A stretch of DNA of 64,000 bases from Candidatus Puniceispirillum sp. (lineage in GTDB: Bacteria > Pseudomonadota > Alphaproteobacteria > Puniceispirillales > Puniceispirillaceae), in the NCBI GenBank assembly GCA_028383305.1, contig JAOEVD010000003.1, forward strand, positions 69,442 to 133,441, in the 5' to 3' direction. The position numbers and the translations under genes are program-made. The notes below the pieces were generated by a model. The model saw only the letters and a list, made by a program, of their open reading frames with translations, searched no databases and had not been told where the DNA came from. Position 1 is the stretch's first letter; each line of letters begins with the position of its first letter. Of the stretch, positions 44,779 to 55,312 are shown piece after piece.

Positions 44779-45926
44779 CAGCGCCAATTTTCATCCTTGC
44801 AGGTGAGGCATCGGGCGATCAATTGGCGGCTCATCTTATGCGGGCGGTGAATAACGCTTATGACAAACCTGACTGGATTGGGGTTGGTGGCAGATTGATG
44901 CAGGCCGAAGGACTTGAATCTTGGGTCGATATGGAAACGCTATCGGTCATGGGGTTTGACGGCGCGTTAAAAGCCTACCGGCGGCTTTCCCGTCTTGCTG
45001 GTGATCTTGTTGAACAGGTGATCAAAGCACGGCCGCGTCTGGTCCTTACCATTGATAATAAAGGCTTTGCCGTTCGGTTCGCATCACGGTTAAAACGCCG
45101 TATGAAGGCCGTTGGCTGGTCAGTGCCGATCATCCATTGTGTTGCTCCGACGGTATGGGCTTGGGGCATGTGGCGGGTGAAAAAATTTGTCACAGTTATG
45201 GATGGTCTTTTATGTCTGTTTCCATTTGAACCTGATTATTTCAAACCGTTTGGGCTTGATGCGCATTTCATTGGACATCCCGAAGCCTTTGGTGATTTCT
45301 TGCCCACCCAGCCAGCGAATAATTCTATTGAAGAACAAAAAATAAAATTCAATAAAATCATATTATTACCCGGAAGTCGGCGAAGCGAAATCAGCCTTAT
45401 TCTGCCAAAGATGCTTGCCGCAACAGCGATTATCAAACGGCATGACCGAAATCTGAACTTTGTGTTGCCAGCCGTGCCGCATCTTTTGCCATTGATCCAA
45501 AGCCTTGTTGCGGAGAGTGGCGTCATCATTCTTGACCAGCCAGATGATTTAATCCCCGCATTGCAAACGAGTGACGCGATGATAGCAACCTCGGGAACGA
45601 TCACTTTGCAGGCGGCTTTGTGCGGCACAGTTGGCGTGACCTGCTATCGTACCAGCGCATTCAGTGGCTTTATCGGCCGCCGGTTGGTTGATCTGGATAA
45701 GGTGATTTTGCCAAATGCCATTCTTGGCCGCCCGCTTTACCCCTTTTACTTTCAAGAGGAGGCAACTGGCAAAACCCTCGCTGCGGCGACATTGGACTGT
45801 CTTTATGACGCCAACGCAAAATCGAGCGCAAGACAGGCCGCGATCGAACTGAAAAGCCTGTTGACCGGCGGGGCGCAATCATTTGATGAATTGGTAATTA
45901 GCGCGCTAAAAAACTGGCTTGATTAA
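44775..45926 (+). CDS. lpxB: Lipid-A-disaccharide synthase
   Basis: A 383-residue GT-B glycosyltransferase. FILAGEASGDQLAAHLMRA, GVGGRLMQAEG, SVMGFDGAL, VAPTVWAWGMWRVKKF, LPGSRRSEI and ATSGTITLQAALCGT are the family blocks. It joins lipid X and UDP-diacylglucosamine. It ends the lpx cluster; its last codons overlap a strong hairpin that would terminate the convergent gltA transcript. Confidence 0.95.
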   Translation: MTAPIFILAGEASGDQLAAHLMRAVNNAYDKPDWIGVGGRLMQAEGLESWVDMETLSVMGFDGALKAYRRLSRLAGDLVEQVIKARPRLVLTIDNKGFAVRFASRLKRRMKAVGWSVPIIHCVAPTVWAWGMWRVKKFVTVMDGLLCLFPFEPDYFKPFGLDAHFIGHPEAFGDFLPTQPANNSIEEQKIKFNKIILLPGSRRSEISLILPKMLAATAIIKRHDRNLNFVLPAVPHLLPLIQSLVAESGVIILDQPDDLIPALQTSDAMIATSGTITLQAALCGTVGVTCYRTSAFSGFIGRRLVDLDKVILPNAILGRPLYPFYFQEEATGKTLAAATLDCLYDANAKSSARQAAIELKSLLTGGAQSFDELVISALKNWLD

Positions 45927-45939
45927 ACACCAAGCCAGT
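45909..45939 (-). terminator. Convergent lpxB/gltA terminator hairpin
   Basis: A perfect 11-bp inverted repeat, AAACTGGCTTG and CAAGCCAGTTT, with a 9-nt loop. On the minus strand the stem runs directly into a T-rich tract (AGTTTTTTAGC), making it a good intrinsic terminator for gltA. It includes the final codons and stop of lpxB, so its sequence serves both functions. In the plus direction the T-tract is weak. Confidence 0.85.
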
Positions 45940-45969
45940 TTGATTTATGCGGTAAAATTTAGTGATACC

Positions 45970-47277
45970 TCAACGCGATTGCAGGTCTTTGTATGGACGC
46001 TCGGCGGGCCCTGTATAGAGCTGGCGAGGGCGACCAATTCTCTGGGTCGGATCGGTGATCATTTCGTTCCATTGCGCAATCCAGCCGGTTGTCCGCGCAA
46101 CGGCAAACAGCACAGTGAACATTGACGTTGGGAAACCCATTGCCTTCAAAATGATGCCTGAATAAAAATCCACATTTGGATAAAGCTTCTTTTCAATGAA
46201 ATAGCTGTCATTGACGGCCAGTTCTTCAAGCTCCATCGCCAATTCGAGAAGTGGATCATTGACTCCAAGCTTGCCAAGAACATCATGGCAGGCCTTGCGC
46301 AGAACCTTGGCGCGCGGATCAAAATTCTTGTAAACCCGATGCCCAAAGCCGAATAACCGGAACGGATCGTCCTTGTCGCGGGCTTTATTGATGAATTCAG
46401 GAATGTTTTTCTTATGGCCAATCTGGTTTAGCATATTCAAAACGGCTTCGTTCGCACCGCCATGAGCCGGGCCCCATAAAGACGCAATGCCCGCGGCAAT
46501 ACAGGCAAACGGGTTTGCCCCTGATGAGCCAGCAAGACGCACGGTCGAGGTTGACGCATTCTGTTCATGATCAGCATGAAGAATAAAGATTTTATTCATC
46601 GCATTGGCCAGAATAGGGTCAACATGATAATCTTCTGCTGGCACGGCAAAACACATATGCAGGAAGTTTTCAGCATATTTCAGATTGTTGCGTGGATAGT
46701 TGAATGGCTGTCCAAGCGAATATTTATAAGCCATTGATGCCAATGTCGGCATTTTAGCGATTAGACGCCGTGATGCGATCATGCGCTGCAAGGGGTCATG
46801 TATATCGGTTGAATCATGGTAAAAAGCCGAAAGTGCGCCAGTAACACCACAAAGAATGGCCATTGGATGCGCGTCTCGGCGAAAGCCGCGAAGAAAAATC
46901 GATAGCTGTTCATGCACCATTGTGTGGCGCGTGATGGCGGTATCAAAAGCTTCTTTCTCATCATGTTTCGGTAATTCGCCCTCAAGCAGCAAATAGGCCA
47001 GCTCTAAAAAATCGGCTTTTTCGGCTAGGTCTTCGATCGCATAGCCGCGATGCAGCAAAACGCCTTCATCACCGTCAATATAGGTCAGGCCTGAAACACA
47101 AGATCCCGTTGCCCCATAGCCCGGGTCATAGGTGAACATGCCGGTTTCGGCATAGAGTTTGCGGATATCAATAACATCTGGCCCGATAGTTCCCGAAGTG
47201 ACCGGAAGAATTGTTGACTTTCCTGATGCGTTGTCAGTGACCGTCACTGATTTATCGGAAGGCGAATTTTTTGCCAT
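45970..47277 (-). CDS. gltA: Citrate synthase
   Basis: A 435-residue type II citrate synthase. [87 protein letters not shown] and [15 protein letters not shown] hold the catalytic histidines; the second aspartate region follows ([33 protein letters not shown]). It starts the TCA cycle. TGAGG precedes the ATG. gltX follows upstream on the same strand, the usual alphaproteobacterial pairing. Confidence 0.96.
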   Translation of the reverse strand: MAKNSPSDKSVTVTDNASGKSTILPVTSGTIGPDVIDIRKLYAETGMFTYDPGYGATGSCVSGLTYIDGDEGVLLHRGYAIEDLAEKADFLELAYLLLEGELPKHDEKEAFDTAITRHTMVHEQLSIFLRGFRRDAHPMAILCGVTGALSAFYHDSTDIHDPLQRMIASRRLIAKMPTLASMAYKYSLGQPFNYPRNNLKYAENFLHMCFAVPAEDYHVDPILANAMNKIFILHADHEQNASTSTVRLAGSSGANPFACIAAGIASLWGPAHGGANEAVLNMLNQIGHKKNIPEFINKARDKDDPFRLFGFGHRVYKNFDPRAKVLRKACHDVLGKLGVNDPLLELAMELEELAVNDSYFIEKKLYPNVDFYSGIILKAMGFPTSMFTVLFAVARTTGWIAQWNEMITDPTQRIGRPRQLYTGPAERPYKDLQSR

Positions 47278-47378
47278 CTGCGGACCTCATGGTAAAAGTT
47301 ATGTGACGGATACAGCTCGGCTCGGCCGGCGACTGTGTCAGCAGCAAAAGAATTGTCGAATTTTAGCGCAAATTACAG

Positions 47379-48770
47379 TTATTTGCAAGCGGTCTGCAAT
47401 CGCACGCTTGTTTCAGATTGCCCCAAAGTCACCATGATATCTACAATAGACGGGGTTTGTTTCATTCCTGTGACAGCGGCGCGCAATGGCAGGCCAATAT
47501 CGCGCATTTTCAGGTTTTTTTCGGCAAGATAGCCGTTGATAGCTACCTTTAACCCGTCCAGATCCCAAGTGGCACTCGCCAATGAAATGTCCAAATCACG
47601 TAAAATTGCCTTGGCGTCATCGGTCAGAAGTCCGGTGGCATCATCGTTGATATCAACCGCACCATCGCCGAGCAGATAGCCAATTGATCCAGCGATATCA
47701 AGATGGGTTTTGGCGCGTTCCTTTAACAATGGTAGTAATGTGATAATCCGCGATCTTGCAGCACTGCTTTTTGGTGTGTTGCCAGATTGTGCAAGCGCGG
47801 TTGCAATCAATTCATACAGCGCGTCATCATCCATGATTTTGATGAAATAGGCGTTCACATCGCGCAATTTATCGCTGTCAAACCGGGCAGGTGATTTGCC
47901 AATACGGCCAAGATCAAACAAACCAATCGCTTCATCGCGGGGAATGATATCCATATCGCCATGGCTCCAGCCAAGCCGCAGCAAGTAGCTGAATATGGCA
48001 TCGGGTAAAAACCCCATATCGCGATAGGCATCAACGCCAAGCGCCCCATGCCGTTTGGATAGTTTTGCGCCGTCACTGCCATGAATAAGTGGGATATGGG
48101 CAAAGACCGGAATATCCCATCCCATGCCTTTATAAACCATATATTGCCGAAAAGCGTTATTCAGATGGTCATCGCCGCGGATAACATGCGTGATGCCCAT
48201 ATCATGATCATCAACAACAACCGCGAGCATATAGGTTGGTGATCCATCAGCGCGCAAAATCACCATATCATCCAAAACATGGTTTTGCACGGTAACGGAT
48301 CCTTGAACGGCATCTGCAATTGTTGTGCTGCCGCTATCGGGCATTTTCATTCTGACAACATAGGGCGCATCTGATGGCGCCTGTACCGGATCGCGATCGC
48401 GCCATGGTGAACGCACCGCGTCACCGGTTTTTTTGCTACCTTCACGGATCGTGGTCAATTCATCATCGGTTAGATAACATTGATAGGCAGCGCCAGCGGC
48501 AATCAGCGCATGGGCAATTTCTTTGTGGCGTTCGCTTTGCGCTGACTGGCTGATCGCGGGCTTGTCACTGCCAAGCCCAAGCCAGTCAAGCCCATCATGG
48601 ATTGCCGCAATCGCGGCATTGGTTGAACGCGCCTTATCGGTATCTTCAATCCGCAAAAGGTAAGTGCCACCATGATGGCGTGCAAACAGCCAGTTGAAAA
48701 GGGCGGTTCTTGCCCCGCCAATATGAAGATAACCGGTTGGTGAAGGCGCAAATCTTGTGACGACATTCAT
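47379..48770 (-). CDS. gltX: Glutamate-tRNA ligase
   Basis: A 463-residue class I synthetase. RFAPSPTGYLHIGGARTALFNWLFAR contains the HIGH-like motif (HIGG), and KLSKRHGALGVDAY the KMSKS-like motif. DTDKARS and DDHDMGITHVIRGDDHLNN are further blocks, with a helical anticodon domain after about 320. Many Alphaproteobacteria carry a second GltX-like enzyme; only one is visible here. Confidence 0.95.
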   Translation of the reverse strand: MNVVTRFAPSPTGYLHIGGARTALFNWLFARHHGGTYLLRIEDTDKARSTNAAIAAIHDGLDWLGLGSDKPAISQSAQSERHKEIAHALIAAGAAYQCYLTDDELTTIREGSKKTGDAVRSPWRDRDPVQAPSDAPYVVRMKMPDSGSTTIADAVQGSVTVQNHVLDDMVILRADGSPTYMLAVVVDDHDMGITHVIRGDDHLNNAFRQYMVYKGMGWDIPVFAHIPLIHGSDGAKLSKRHGALGVDAYRDMGFLPDAIFSYLLRLGWSHGDMDIIPRDEAIGLFDLGRIGKSPARFDSDKLRDVNAYFIKIMDDDALYELIATALAQSGNTPKSSAARSRIITLLPLLKERAKTHLDIAGSIGYLLGDGAVDINDDATGLLTDDAKAILRDLDISLASATWDLDGLKVAINGYLAEKNLKMRDIGLPLRAAVTGMKQTPSIVDIMVTLGQSETSVRLQTACK

Positions 48771-48834
48771 AGTTTTTTAAGCCCTTCCTGATAGGCTGAC
48801 AGCGGATTAATCATAACACGCGCATGCTACACCA

Positions 48835-50737
48835 ATGGCTTTGCAAATTGCACCCCTGATCGTTGCCGAACGCCGGGTATTGATTTCGCTTTATCTGTTT
48901 ATGGCTGGAATCATCCTGTTTCACCTTTTGCCATTGATCTGGTATAGCGGTGAATATCTCAATTGGCTTTTGCGTGGATCCTTTCTGGTCTCGATTGCTG
49001 GGCTGGGGGCGGCAATCTATGGCCGCCATTTTGCCGGACATGATCGGGGAGTTTTTATACTGGTGGCATTCAACGTTGGTTTTGCTCTGGCAAGTCTGCA
49101 ATTTGCCCAACATGACCAGCCCCGGATCAAACATGGCGTTACCGCCGATATTACAGGAATCCTGATCAAGATTGATGGCAATGCTGTTGCCCGAAGCCGC
49201 TTATGGATCAAGCTTGATGCCGCCTCAGATATTGTGCAAAACGGCATTTTGCCAGTAGGCGGCATTGTTCGTGTCACAACGGACAAATGGCAGTATCAGC
49301 AACATCTTGTCGGGGCAGTTGCCATGTGGGCAAGGCTGTATCCTTCATCTGTCCGTGTTTTGTATGGCACGCCTGATTATGGGCGGCTAGCGCGATTGCG
49401 GCGGCGTTGCTTGGTGGTGACGGTTCATCAGCGAAGATGTCTATAACCGGTTTCGCGATCCTGGCTTGGCGTATTTGCTGACCATTTCCGGGCTTTATAT
49501 GGGGTTGATCTGTTTTGGCAGCATGGCTGTTATCCAGTTTTTCGGGGCGTTGTTTCCATCACGATCATCTCGGTTTGCCTTGCATAAATTTGCGGCGATT
49601 ATCGCGGCCCTCATTGGTGGATGTTATGTTTTGATGTCAGGAGCGCTGGTCAGTGCGCTTCGCGCTTTTGGCATGGCTATGCTTGTGGTTTTGGCAATTT
49701 TGCATGACTGGATGGCGCTAACGCTTCGGAATGTCTGTCTGGCCGCTTTTGCCATCCTAGCGTTTAATCCGGTGGCGCTATTTACCGCTAGCTTTCAGCC
49801 AAGCTTTTTTGCAACAGCGATTTTGGTTATCTGGTATGAATCGCGGGCAAGGCGCGAACCGACAAAATGGCATTGAATTTTCCGTTACACAATCGCTTTA
49901 ATCACCATTTCATGCCTATCTGCAATGGCAACAGCGCCCTATGCGGCGCAGCATTTTGGCAAAATCACCCCATGCGGGCCTGTCGCCAATATTATGGGGA
50001 TACCGCTTACCGGCCTTTGGATCATGCAAACTGGCATGATTTAAACGATTAGCGTTTTGTTCGGGCTTGATTGGTTGGTGGCGCCTTTGATGACGGCCGG
50101 TCTTCATGCGCTTTATTATCTGGCAGATTGGATTGCCAGTTTCCCGTTAGCTGGGTGGAAAGTGGCACTGCCCGGATATGCCGCTTTATTGGCTATTTTG
50201 ACCGGTATGATGATATCGAAGCTTTTTACCAAGCCAATGGCGCGCATTGGTTTGGTTCTGGCGGCAATTGGCGGGGTTATGTGGTCGTTTAAGACAGTTC
50301 CTGACGGGATTTTGTTTGCTGTTGGTCGCACGCCGCAATCGGTGTTGGCAGCGCATAATAGCACGGCACGATCCTATAAACCGCTTTCCGATTTTCTGGC
50401 TTCAATGGCTGAATTGCGGATGGGGAAGGGCATTGAACCGATTGATCAGGCACAATGTTTGCCAAGCTGCAAACATGAATTTTCACATGGCATCAGCGCC
50501 AGCATTGTTATGAAAGCCAGAGGCCTGACCGCAAGGTGCAAGGATTTGGAAACCGCATTTGTTTTGACGAGCGTAACGCCGCCCTATCCATGCTACAGCG
50601 GAAAACCAATTTATGATATCAGTCAAAAAACAGGATATAATTCCCTGATCTTTATTGATAAAAATAAAATACGGCTAATTAATAATTTCGAATTAAGCCA
50701 GCAAGCTTGCCCTGCACTTCAACCTCGCCCGTGCTGA
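48835..50737 (+). pseudogene. comEC: Decayed comEC (DNA uptake channel) remnant
   Basis: Three track ORFs (48835-49446, 49466-49876, 50057-50737) are pieces of one ComEC-like protein. The first holds the N-terminal membrane helices and OB-like region. A short piece in another frame reads AIAAALLGGDGS at about 49392-49427, then the Competence domain follows in a third frame as ISEDVYNRFRDPGLAYLLTISGLYMGL and SALRAFGMAMLVV. That last frame runs to 50737 but is broken by TGA at 49874-49876 and TAA at 50042-50044 (TISCLSAMATAPYAAQHFGK lies between, FGLDWLVAP after). So there are two frameshifts, two nonsense codons and probably an internal deletion. The position between gltX and lexA is where comEC sits in relatives. 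Confidence 0.85.
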
Positions 50738-51320
50738 AATAACGCGTTTCGTAACGCGGGTTAGCCGCTTCCAATCCAACACGCCCCGGTTCTTTTAACA
50801 AGGTTTTGAGCGTTGCTTCTTGTTGATTGATCAAGGCCACGACAATTTCGCCATGCCGCGCGGTTTCGGCGCGTTGGATCACCACGGTATCACCATCTAA
50901 AATACCCGCGCCAACCATTGAGTCGCCGACAATTTCAAGCGCAAAATGTTCGCCGCTGCCAACCATGCTTGCCGGAATTTCTAAATGATTTGTCGGGTCG
51001 CTTAGCGCTTCAATCGGCGTGCCAGCCGCGATCCGTCCCAAAAGGGGAAGGCTGACCAGATTAGACGCTGTTTCAACGGCACGCGTGACGACACCGCCAG
51101 CCGCCGCCGTCACCGGCTTCAAAATTTCAATAGCACGCGCCCGATTAGCAAGCCGCCTTATATAGCCGCGTTCTTCGAGGCCGGAGACAAGGCGATGAAC
51201 CCCCGATTTTGATGCAAGGCCAAGCGCGTCACGCATTTCGTCAAAAGACGGTGGCACATCATGCTGTTGCATATGATCGCTAAGATAGGTCAAAAGCTCA
51301 CTTTGTTTGCGTGTAAGCAT
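50679..51320 (-). CDS. lexA: SOS repressor LexA
   Basis: A 213-residue repressor. The N-terminal winged helix ([56 protein letters not shown]) is followed by the self-cleavage site [13 protein letters not shown] (Ala-Gly bond), the catalytic serine in [10 protein letters not shown] and the lysine in [11 protein letters not shown]. RecA filaments trigger autocleavage. Two SOS boxes upstream indicate autoregulation. Its 3' end overlaps the last 59 nt of the comEC remnant on the other strand. Confidence 0.96.
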   Translation of the reverse strand: MLTRKQSELLTYLSDHMQQHDVPPSFDEMRDALGLASKSGVHRLVSGLEERGYIRRLANRARAIEILKPVTAAAGGVVTRAVETASNLVSLPLLGRIAAGTPIEALSDPTNHLEIPASMVGSGEHFALEIVGDSMVGAGILDGDTVVIQRAETARHGEIVVALINQQEATLKTLLKEPGRVGLEAANPRYETRYFSTGEVEVQGKLAGLIRNY

Positions 51321-51345
51321 CTTAATAATCCGCCTGTTCTATTCC

Positions 51346-51371
51346 GTTCTGTGTATGTTCTACCAATGTTC
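51346..51371 (-). promoter_or_regulatory. Two overlapping alphaproteobacterial SOS boxes
   Basis: GTTC-TGTGTAT-GTTC (51346-51360) and GTTC-TACCAAT-GTTC (51357-51371) share the middle GTTC. Both match the alphaproteobacterial LexA operator GTTC-N7-GTTC exactly. They lie 26-51 nt before the lexA ATG. A further GTTC at 51336 is at N6 spacing and does not fit. Confidence 0.93.
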
Positions 51372-51458
51372 TGGTGTTGGCGCAAGCCTAAATTGAACAA
51401 AGCAAATGATGGCGGGGAACGACTGGTTTTGGATCAAAAACTTGTCAGCGCAAAAGCG

Positions 51459-52721
51459 TTAACCTAAATCTGGTAAAGGAATGACCGAAACAAATTCACC
51501 TGCAGCTTTAGCCGGATCAAAAGGTGGACGGACAATTAGCGCATTCGCCGTTGCCAGAACCGACATCATTGAACTGTCTTGACGTGGCGCTGGCATAATT
51601 ACCTGAATGCCATCTTTGGTGGTAATTTGTGCGCGAATATAATCTTGGCGCTGATCATTGACGTCAAGATCAACAGCAAGCGGCATTAAAAACTGTAATG
51701 ACGATGCAGTACCACCAGCCATATAAGCAATGGCTGGCCGTAAAAACACTAAGGCGCAGACGGCAGTTGATACCGGGTTGCCGGGTAAACCAATAAGCGG
51801 GATGCCATCAACATTACCCGAAATAAGCGGCTTTCCCGGGCGCATCGCAATTTTCCAGAAATTAAGCGCATTTTGCTCGCTGCTTTCTAGATCTGACACG
51901 ATATGGTCATGCGTGCCAACCGAGGCACCGCCAGTGGTCACAACAAGATCAAGGTTGCTTGCACGCCGCACTGCATCAAGCATGGCCCCGGGCACATCGC
52001 GGGCGATGCCAAGATCGACCGCTTCGGCACCGCAGGCACTTACAAAATTGGCAAGAAAGCTGGCATTTGAGCTGATGATCTGACCGGGGCCAGGCAATTC
52101 ACCGGGGGAAACCAATTCATCACCCGTCGATAAAACCCCAACACGCGGGCGCAATCGAACCGAAGCTTGGGTAAGACCGGCGGCAATGGCCAATCCAATT
52201 GCCCGTGCCGACAATAATGTTCCAGCGGGTAAAATCTCCTGACCTGTGGTAATATCCAGACCGGCAGGGCGGATATAGCGACCGGCAATTTCGGCACTGC
52301 GAACGGTAATTTCAACATTGTCCTGTTCGGCGACTGGATCGACATCTTCTTGGATGACAATCGTATCGGCGCCATCCGGTATCGCCGCGCCGGTAAAAAC
52401 ACGAACCGCCTGTCCAGTAACGATTTTACCTGTCCAAGGTTGACCGGCAGCGGATTCGGCAATGCGGGTCAATATACAGGGGAATGATGTCACATCAGCA
52501 GCCCGAACCGCATAGCCATCCATTGCCGATACCGCCTGTGGCGGCAGGGTAAGAACCGCAACAAGATCTTCGGCAAGGGTGAAGCCAAGTGCCTTATCAA
52601 GTGGTTTTGTTACGGTGTTCGTTCGCGGTAATAGCGCCAAAATGGCTGCCAAGGCCTGCTCAACCGGCAATAGCGGCGGTTTTTTCTCTGCTCTTGCGTT
52701 ATCCGGCCTATTCGGCATCAT
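51459..52721 (-). CDS. moeA: Molybdopterin molybdenumtransferase
   Basis: A 420-residue protein inserting molybdate into molybdopterin-AMP. [69 protein letters not shown] and [26 protein letters not shown] are the family motifs. It overlaps moaC by 14 nt. Molybdoenzymes served are outside the window. Confidence 0.95.
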   Translation of the reverse strand: MMPNRPDNARAEKKPPLLPVEQALAAILALLPRTNTVTKPLDKALGFTLAEDLVAVLTLPPQAVSAMDGYAVRAADVTSFPCILTRIAESAAGQPWTGKIVTGQAVRVFTGAAIPDGADTIVIQEDVDPVAEQDNVEITVRSAEIAGRYIRPAGLDITTGQEILPAGTLLSARAIGLAIAAGLTQASVRLRPRVGVLSTGDELVSPGELPGPGQIISSNASFLANFVSACGAEAVDLGIARDVPGAMLDAVRRASNLDLVVTTGGASVGTHDHIVSDLESSEQNALNFWKIAMRPGKPLISGNVDGIPLIGLPGNPVSTAVCALVFLRPAIAYMAGGTASSLQFLMPLAVDLDVNDQRQDYIRAQITTKDGIQVIMPAPRQDSSMMSVLATANALIVRPPFDPAKAAGEFVSVIPLPDLG

Positions 52722-53190
52722 AAACGCCTGATTTACCGCCTGATTTATGGGTCAGACGAATATTGCTAATTTTCATACCGCGATCGACCGCCTTGCACAT
52801 ATCATAAACGGTCAGCGCGGCCGTCGAAACGGCGGCCATCGCCTCCATTTCAACACCGGTTGGCCCAGAAACGGCGCAGGTTGCAGTGATTTGGACGCCG
52901 GGCAAGGCCGCGTCTGGCACCAGATCAAGATGAACATGGTCAAGCCCAAGCGGGTGGCATAGCGGAATCAGATTTGAGGTTTGTTTTGCCCCCATGATGC
53001 CAGCCAGCCGCGCCACCCCCAGAACATCGCCCTTCTTGGCGGTTCCATCGGTGATCATGGCCAAGGTTTCAGGCTGCATCCGGATATGCCCTTTTACAAT
53101 GGCAATGCGTTTGGTGTCGGCCTTGCTGCCAACATCAACCATATGTGCGTTGCCGTCATTGTCGAAATGGGTAAATTCAGTCATAGCCAT
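52708..53190 (-). CDS. moaC: Cyclic pyranopterin monophosphate synthase
   Basis: A 160-residue protein. [97 protein letters not shown] covers the conserved MoaC surface, including the catalytic lysine and histidines. It acts with MoaA to make cPMP. It lies between trpC and moeA, the usual alphaproteobacterial arrangement. Confidence 0.96.
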   Translation of the reverse strand: MAMTEFTHFDNDGNAHMVDVGSKADTKRIAIVKGHIRMQPETLAMITDGTAKKGDVLGVARLAGIMGAKQTSNLIPLCHPLGLDHVHLDLVPDAALPGVQITATCAVSGPTGVEMEAMAAVSTAALTVYDMCKAVDRGMKISNIRLTHKSGGKSGVYDAE

Positions 53191-53216
53191 TTTCTTCCTT
53201 CACATCAAAGCGCGTT

Positions 53217-54017
53217 TTAACCGGCAACAGGATTGGCCAGAATGGTTTTTGTTGCCGCAGCAACATCATCGGCACGCATTAAAGATTCGCCAATCAAGAA
53301 ACAGCGTGCGCCAGCAACCGCCATCCTTGCAAGATCTGCCGGTGTGAACAAGCCACTTTCAGCAATCGCGATCCGGTCTTTTGGCAAGTCAGGAAGCATC
53401 TCCGCGCCGACATCAAGCGATATGTCCATGGTTTTTAGATTGCGGTTATTGATCCCCATCAAAGGCGAGCGCAATTTCGCCGCTCGCGCCAGTTCAGCCG
53501 AATCATGACATTCAATCAGAACATCCATTCCATAATCAAAGGCAACCGATTCCAGCTCGGCCGCCAGCGCATCGTCAAGCGCCGCCATGATCAGCAAAAT
53601 GCAGTCAGCGCCCAGCGCGCGCGATTCAACGATTTGCAAAGGGTCAATCATAAAATCTTTTCGCAGAACGGGAAGGGTAACGGCTTCGCGCGCCGTAACC
53701 AGAAATTCGGGCGCGCCCTGAAACCATTTGCGGTCGGTCAAAACCGAAAGACAGCTTGCGCCGCCGTCTTCATAAGCCTTTGCCAAACTTGCCGGATCGA
53801 AATCGGCGCGGATCAGCCCTTTCGATGGTGATGCTTTTTTCAGCTCGGCAATCAACCCATAGCCTTTGGCGCTATCACGCGCCAAAGCTGCGGCAAAACC
53901 ACGAACCGGCGATGCTGCCTTAGCTGCCTGATCCAGCGTCACAAAGCTGGTCGTGCCGGCAAGCGCGCGGACTTCATTATGTTTTTCATCAATGATGGTG
54001 GCCAATACATTTTCCAT
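53217..54017 (-). CDS. trpC: Indole-3-glycerol phosphate synthase
   Basis: A 266-residue TIM-barrel enzyme. LIAELKKASPSKGLIRADFDPASLAKAYEDGGASCLSVLTDRKWFQG, VLRKDFMIDPLQIVESRALGADCILLI, GINNRNLKTMDISLD and AESGLFTPADLARMAVAGARCFLIGESLMR are its conserved blocks, including the catalytic lysines and glutamate. I start it at the ATG at 54017, 5 nt after the trpD stop; the track start overlaps trpD. Confidence 0.95.
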   Translation of the reverse strand: MENVLATIIDEKHNEVRALAGTTSFVTLDQAAKAASPVRGFAAALARDSAKGYGLIAELKKASPSKGLIRADFDPASLAKAYEDGGASCLSVLTDRKWFQGAPEFLVTAREAVTLPVLRKDFMIDPLQIVESRALGADCILLIMAALDDALAAELESVAFDYGMDVLIECHDSAELARAAKLRSPLMGINNRNLKTMDISLDVGAEMLPDLPKDRIAIAESGLFTPADLARMAVAGARCFLIGESLMRADDVAAATKTILANPVAG

Positions 54018-54021
54018 CAGA

Positions 54022-55044
54022 TCAGGCCTTTCCATTGGTGATGGCGATCAAACCATCAAGCGCGGCAAGTGCCTTGCCCGAAACAATTGACGCCTTGGCC
54101 ATTTTTGCCCCTTGCTGTAAATCAGCAACATGCCCGCCAGCAACCAACGCGGCGGCGGCGTTGAATAAAACAATATCGTGATAAGGGCCGGTTTCGCCTT
54201 CAAGAAGGGCGCGAAGATAGCGTGCATTATGTTCGCCATCACCGCCGCGAAGCTGGTCAAGGTGGGCGGTTGGCAGGCCGATATCTTCGGGTGAAATGGT
54301 GAATTCGCTTACCTTGCCATCGACAAGGGCGGCAACATGCGTTTTACCGGTTGTGCTAACCTCATCAAGCCCATCAGCGCCATGAACAACCCAAGCATGA
54401 TTGGTGTCAAGACGCGCCAGAACATGCGCAAATGGCGCGCAATAGCTTTGGTCAAAAACACCAACCATGATGCGTTTAACAAGCGCTGGATTGGATAAGG
54501 GGCCTAAAAGATTGAAAATTGTCCGCACGCCAAGCGCGGCTCGAACAGGCCCAACATGATGCATCGCTGCGTGATGGCGCGGTGCCATCAAAAAAGCAAT
54601 ATTAGCCTCGGCCAAAGCGCGTTCAACAAGTGCCATTTCACAATCAAGCTTGATTCCGAGCGCCGATAAAACATCGGCTGCACCACTTTTTGACGACACG
54701 GCCTTGTTACCATGTTTGGCAACTGGAATACCGCATCCCGCAACGACAAAGGCGCTTGCTGTCGAAATATTATAAGTGCCAAACCCATCGCCGCCAGTGC
54801 CGACAATATCCATCGCATCGTCGGTTGCCTGAATCGTCAGCGCCTTGTCGCGCATGACGCTTGCGGCCGCGGCAATGTCATCGACCTGTTCACCACGCAT
54901 TTTCAGCGCGATCAGAAAGGCCGCCATTTGGGCTTCGCCAACATCACCATCCATAATTGCGGTAAAACAGGCCTGAATCGCGCTTGGGCTCGGCCGTTCG
55001 CCAGCGATAAGCGCTGTTAAAGATGATTTCACAATATCAGACAT
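54022..55044 (-). CDS. trpD: Anthranilate phosphoribosyltransferase
   Basis: A 340-residue enzyme. IVGTGGDGFGTYNISTASAFVVAGCGIPVAKHGNKAVSSKSGAADVLSALG is the PRPP-binding region, and MAPRHHAAMHHVGPVRAALGVRTIFNLLGPLSNPA follows. AAAGGAAA precedes the ATG within a duplicated 16-bp element. trpC follows immediately, so they are co-translated. Confidence 0.96.
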   Translation of the reverse strand: MSDIVKSSLTALIAGERPSPSAIQACFTAIMDGDVGEAQMAAFLIALKMRGEQVDDIAAAASVMRDKALTIQATDDAMDIVGTGGDGFGTYNISTASAFVVAGCGIPVAKHGNKAVSSKSGAADVLSALGIKLDCEMALVERALAEANIAFLMAPRHHAAMHHVGPVRAALGVRTIFNLLGPLSNPALVKRIMVGVFDQSYCAPFAHVLARLDTNHAWVVHGADGLDEVSTTGKTHVAALVDGKVSEFTISPEDIGLPTAHLDQLRGGDGEHNARYLRALLEGETGPYHDIVLFNAAAALVAGGHVADLQQGAKMAKASIVSGKALAALDGLIAITNGKA

Positions 55045-55052
55045 GACCCATA

Positions 55053-55084
55053 ATTTCCTTTATCGGGGATTTCCTGTATCGGGG
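55053..55084. repeat. 16-bp tandem repeat in the trpD leader
   Basis: ATTTCCTTTATCGGGG (55053-55068) and ATTTCCTGTATCGGGG (55069-55084) match at 15 of 16 positions. On the minus strand each copy contains a purine-rich Shine-Dalgarno-like block, and the copy nearer trpD is positioned to serve as its ribosome binding site. Confidence 0.75.
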
Positions 55085-55312
55085 CGGTTTGTGCCAGCCT
55101 TGCCGCCTTATAGCCTTGCAGCTTTATAGCCCTGGGCAAAATGCCAATTTGTTGCGCCAGACTATATTGTTCAAGACCGCGCAATGCAAGGCATGGCTGC
55201 CATTTGGGCGCGGCCGATTATCAAGGGGCAAAGCTGGCTGATATGCAGCCGCGCCGTGAAAACCCTTAAACATGTTAAATTGGTGAGGTGGTTTCCATGA
55301 GGAGACGGGATC

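Noticed and set aside
49466-49876. Independent small membrane proteins at 48.8-50.7 kb
   Set aside because: Each ORF matches consecutive parts of one ComEC protein, so they are fragments of a pseudogene rather than separate genes.
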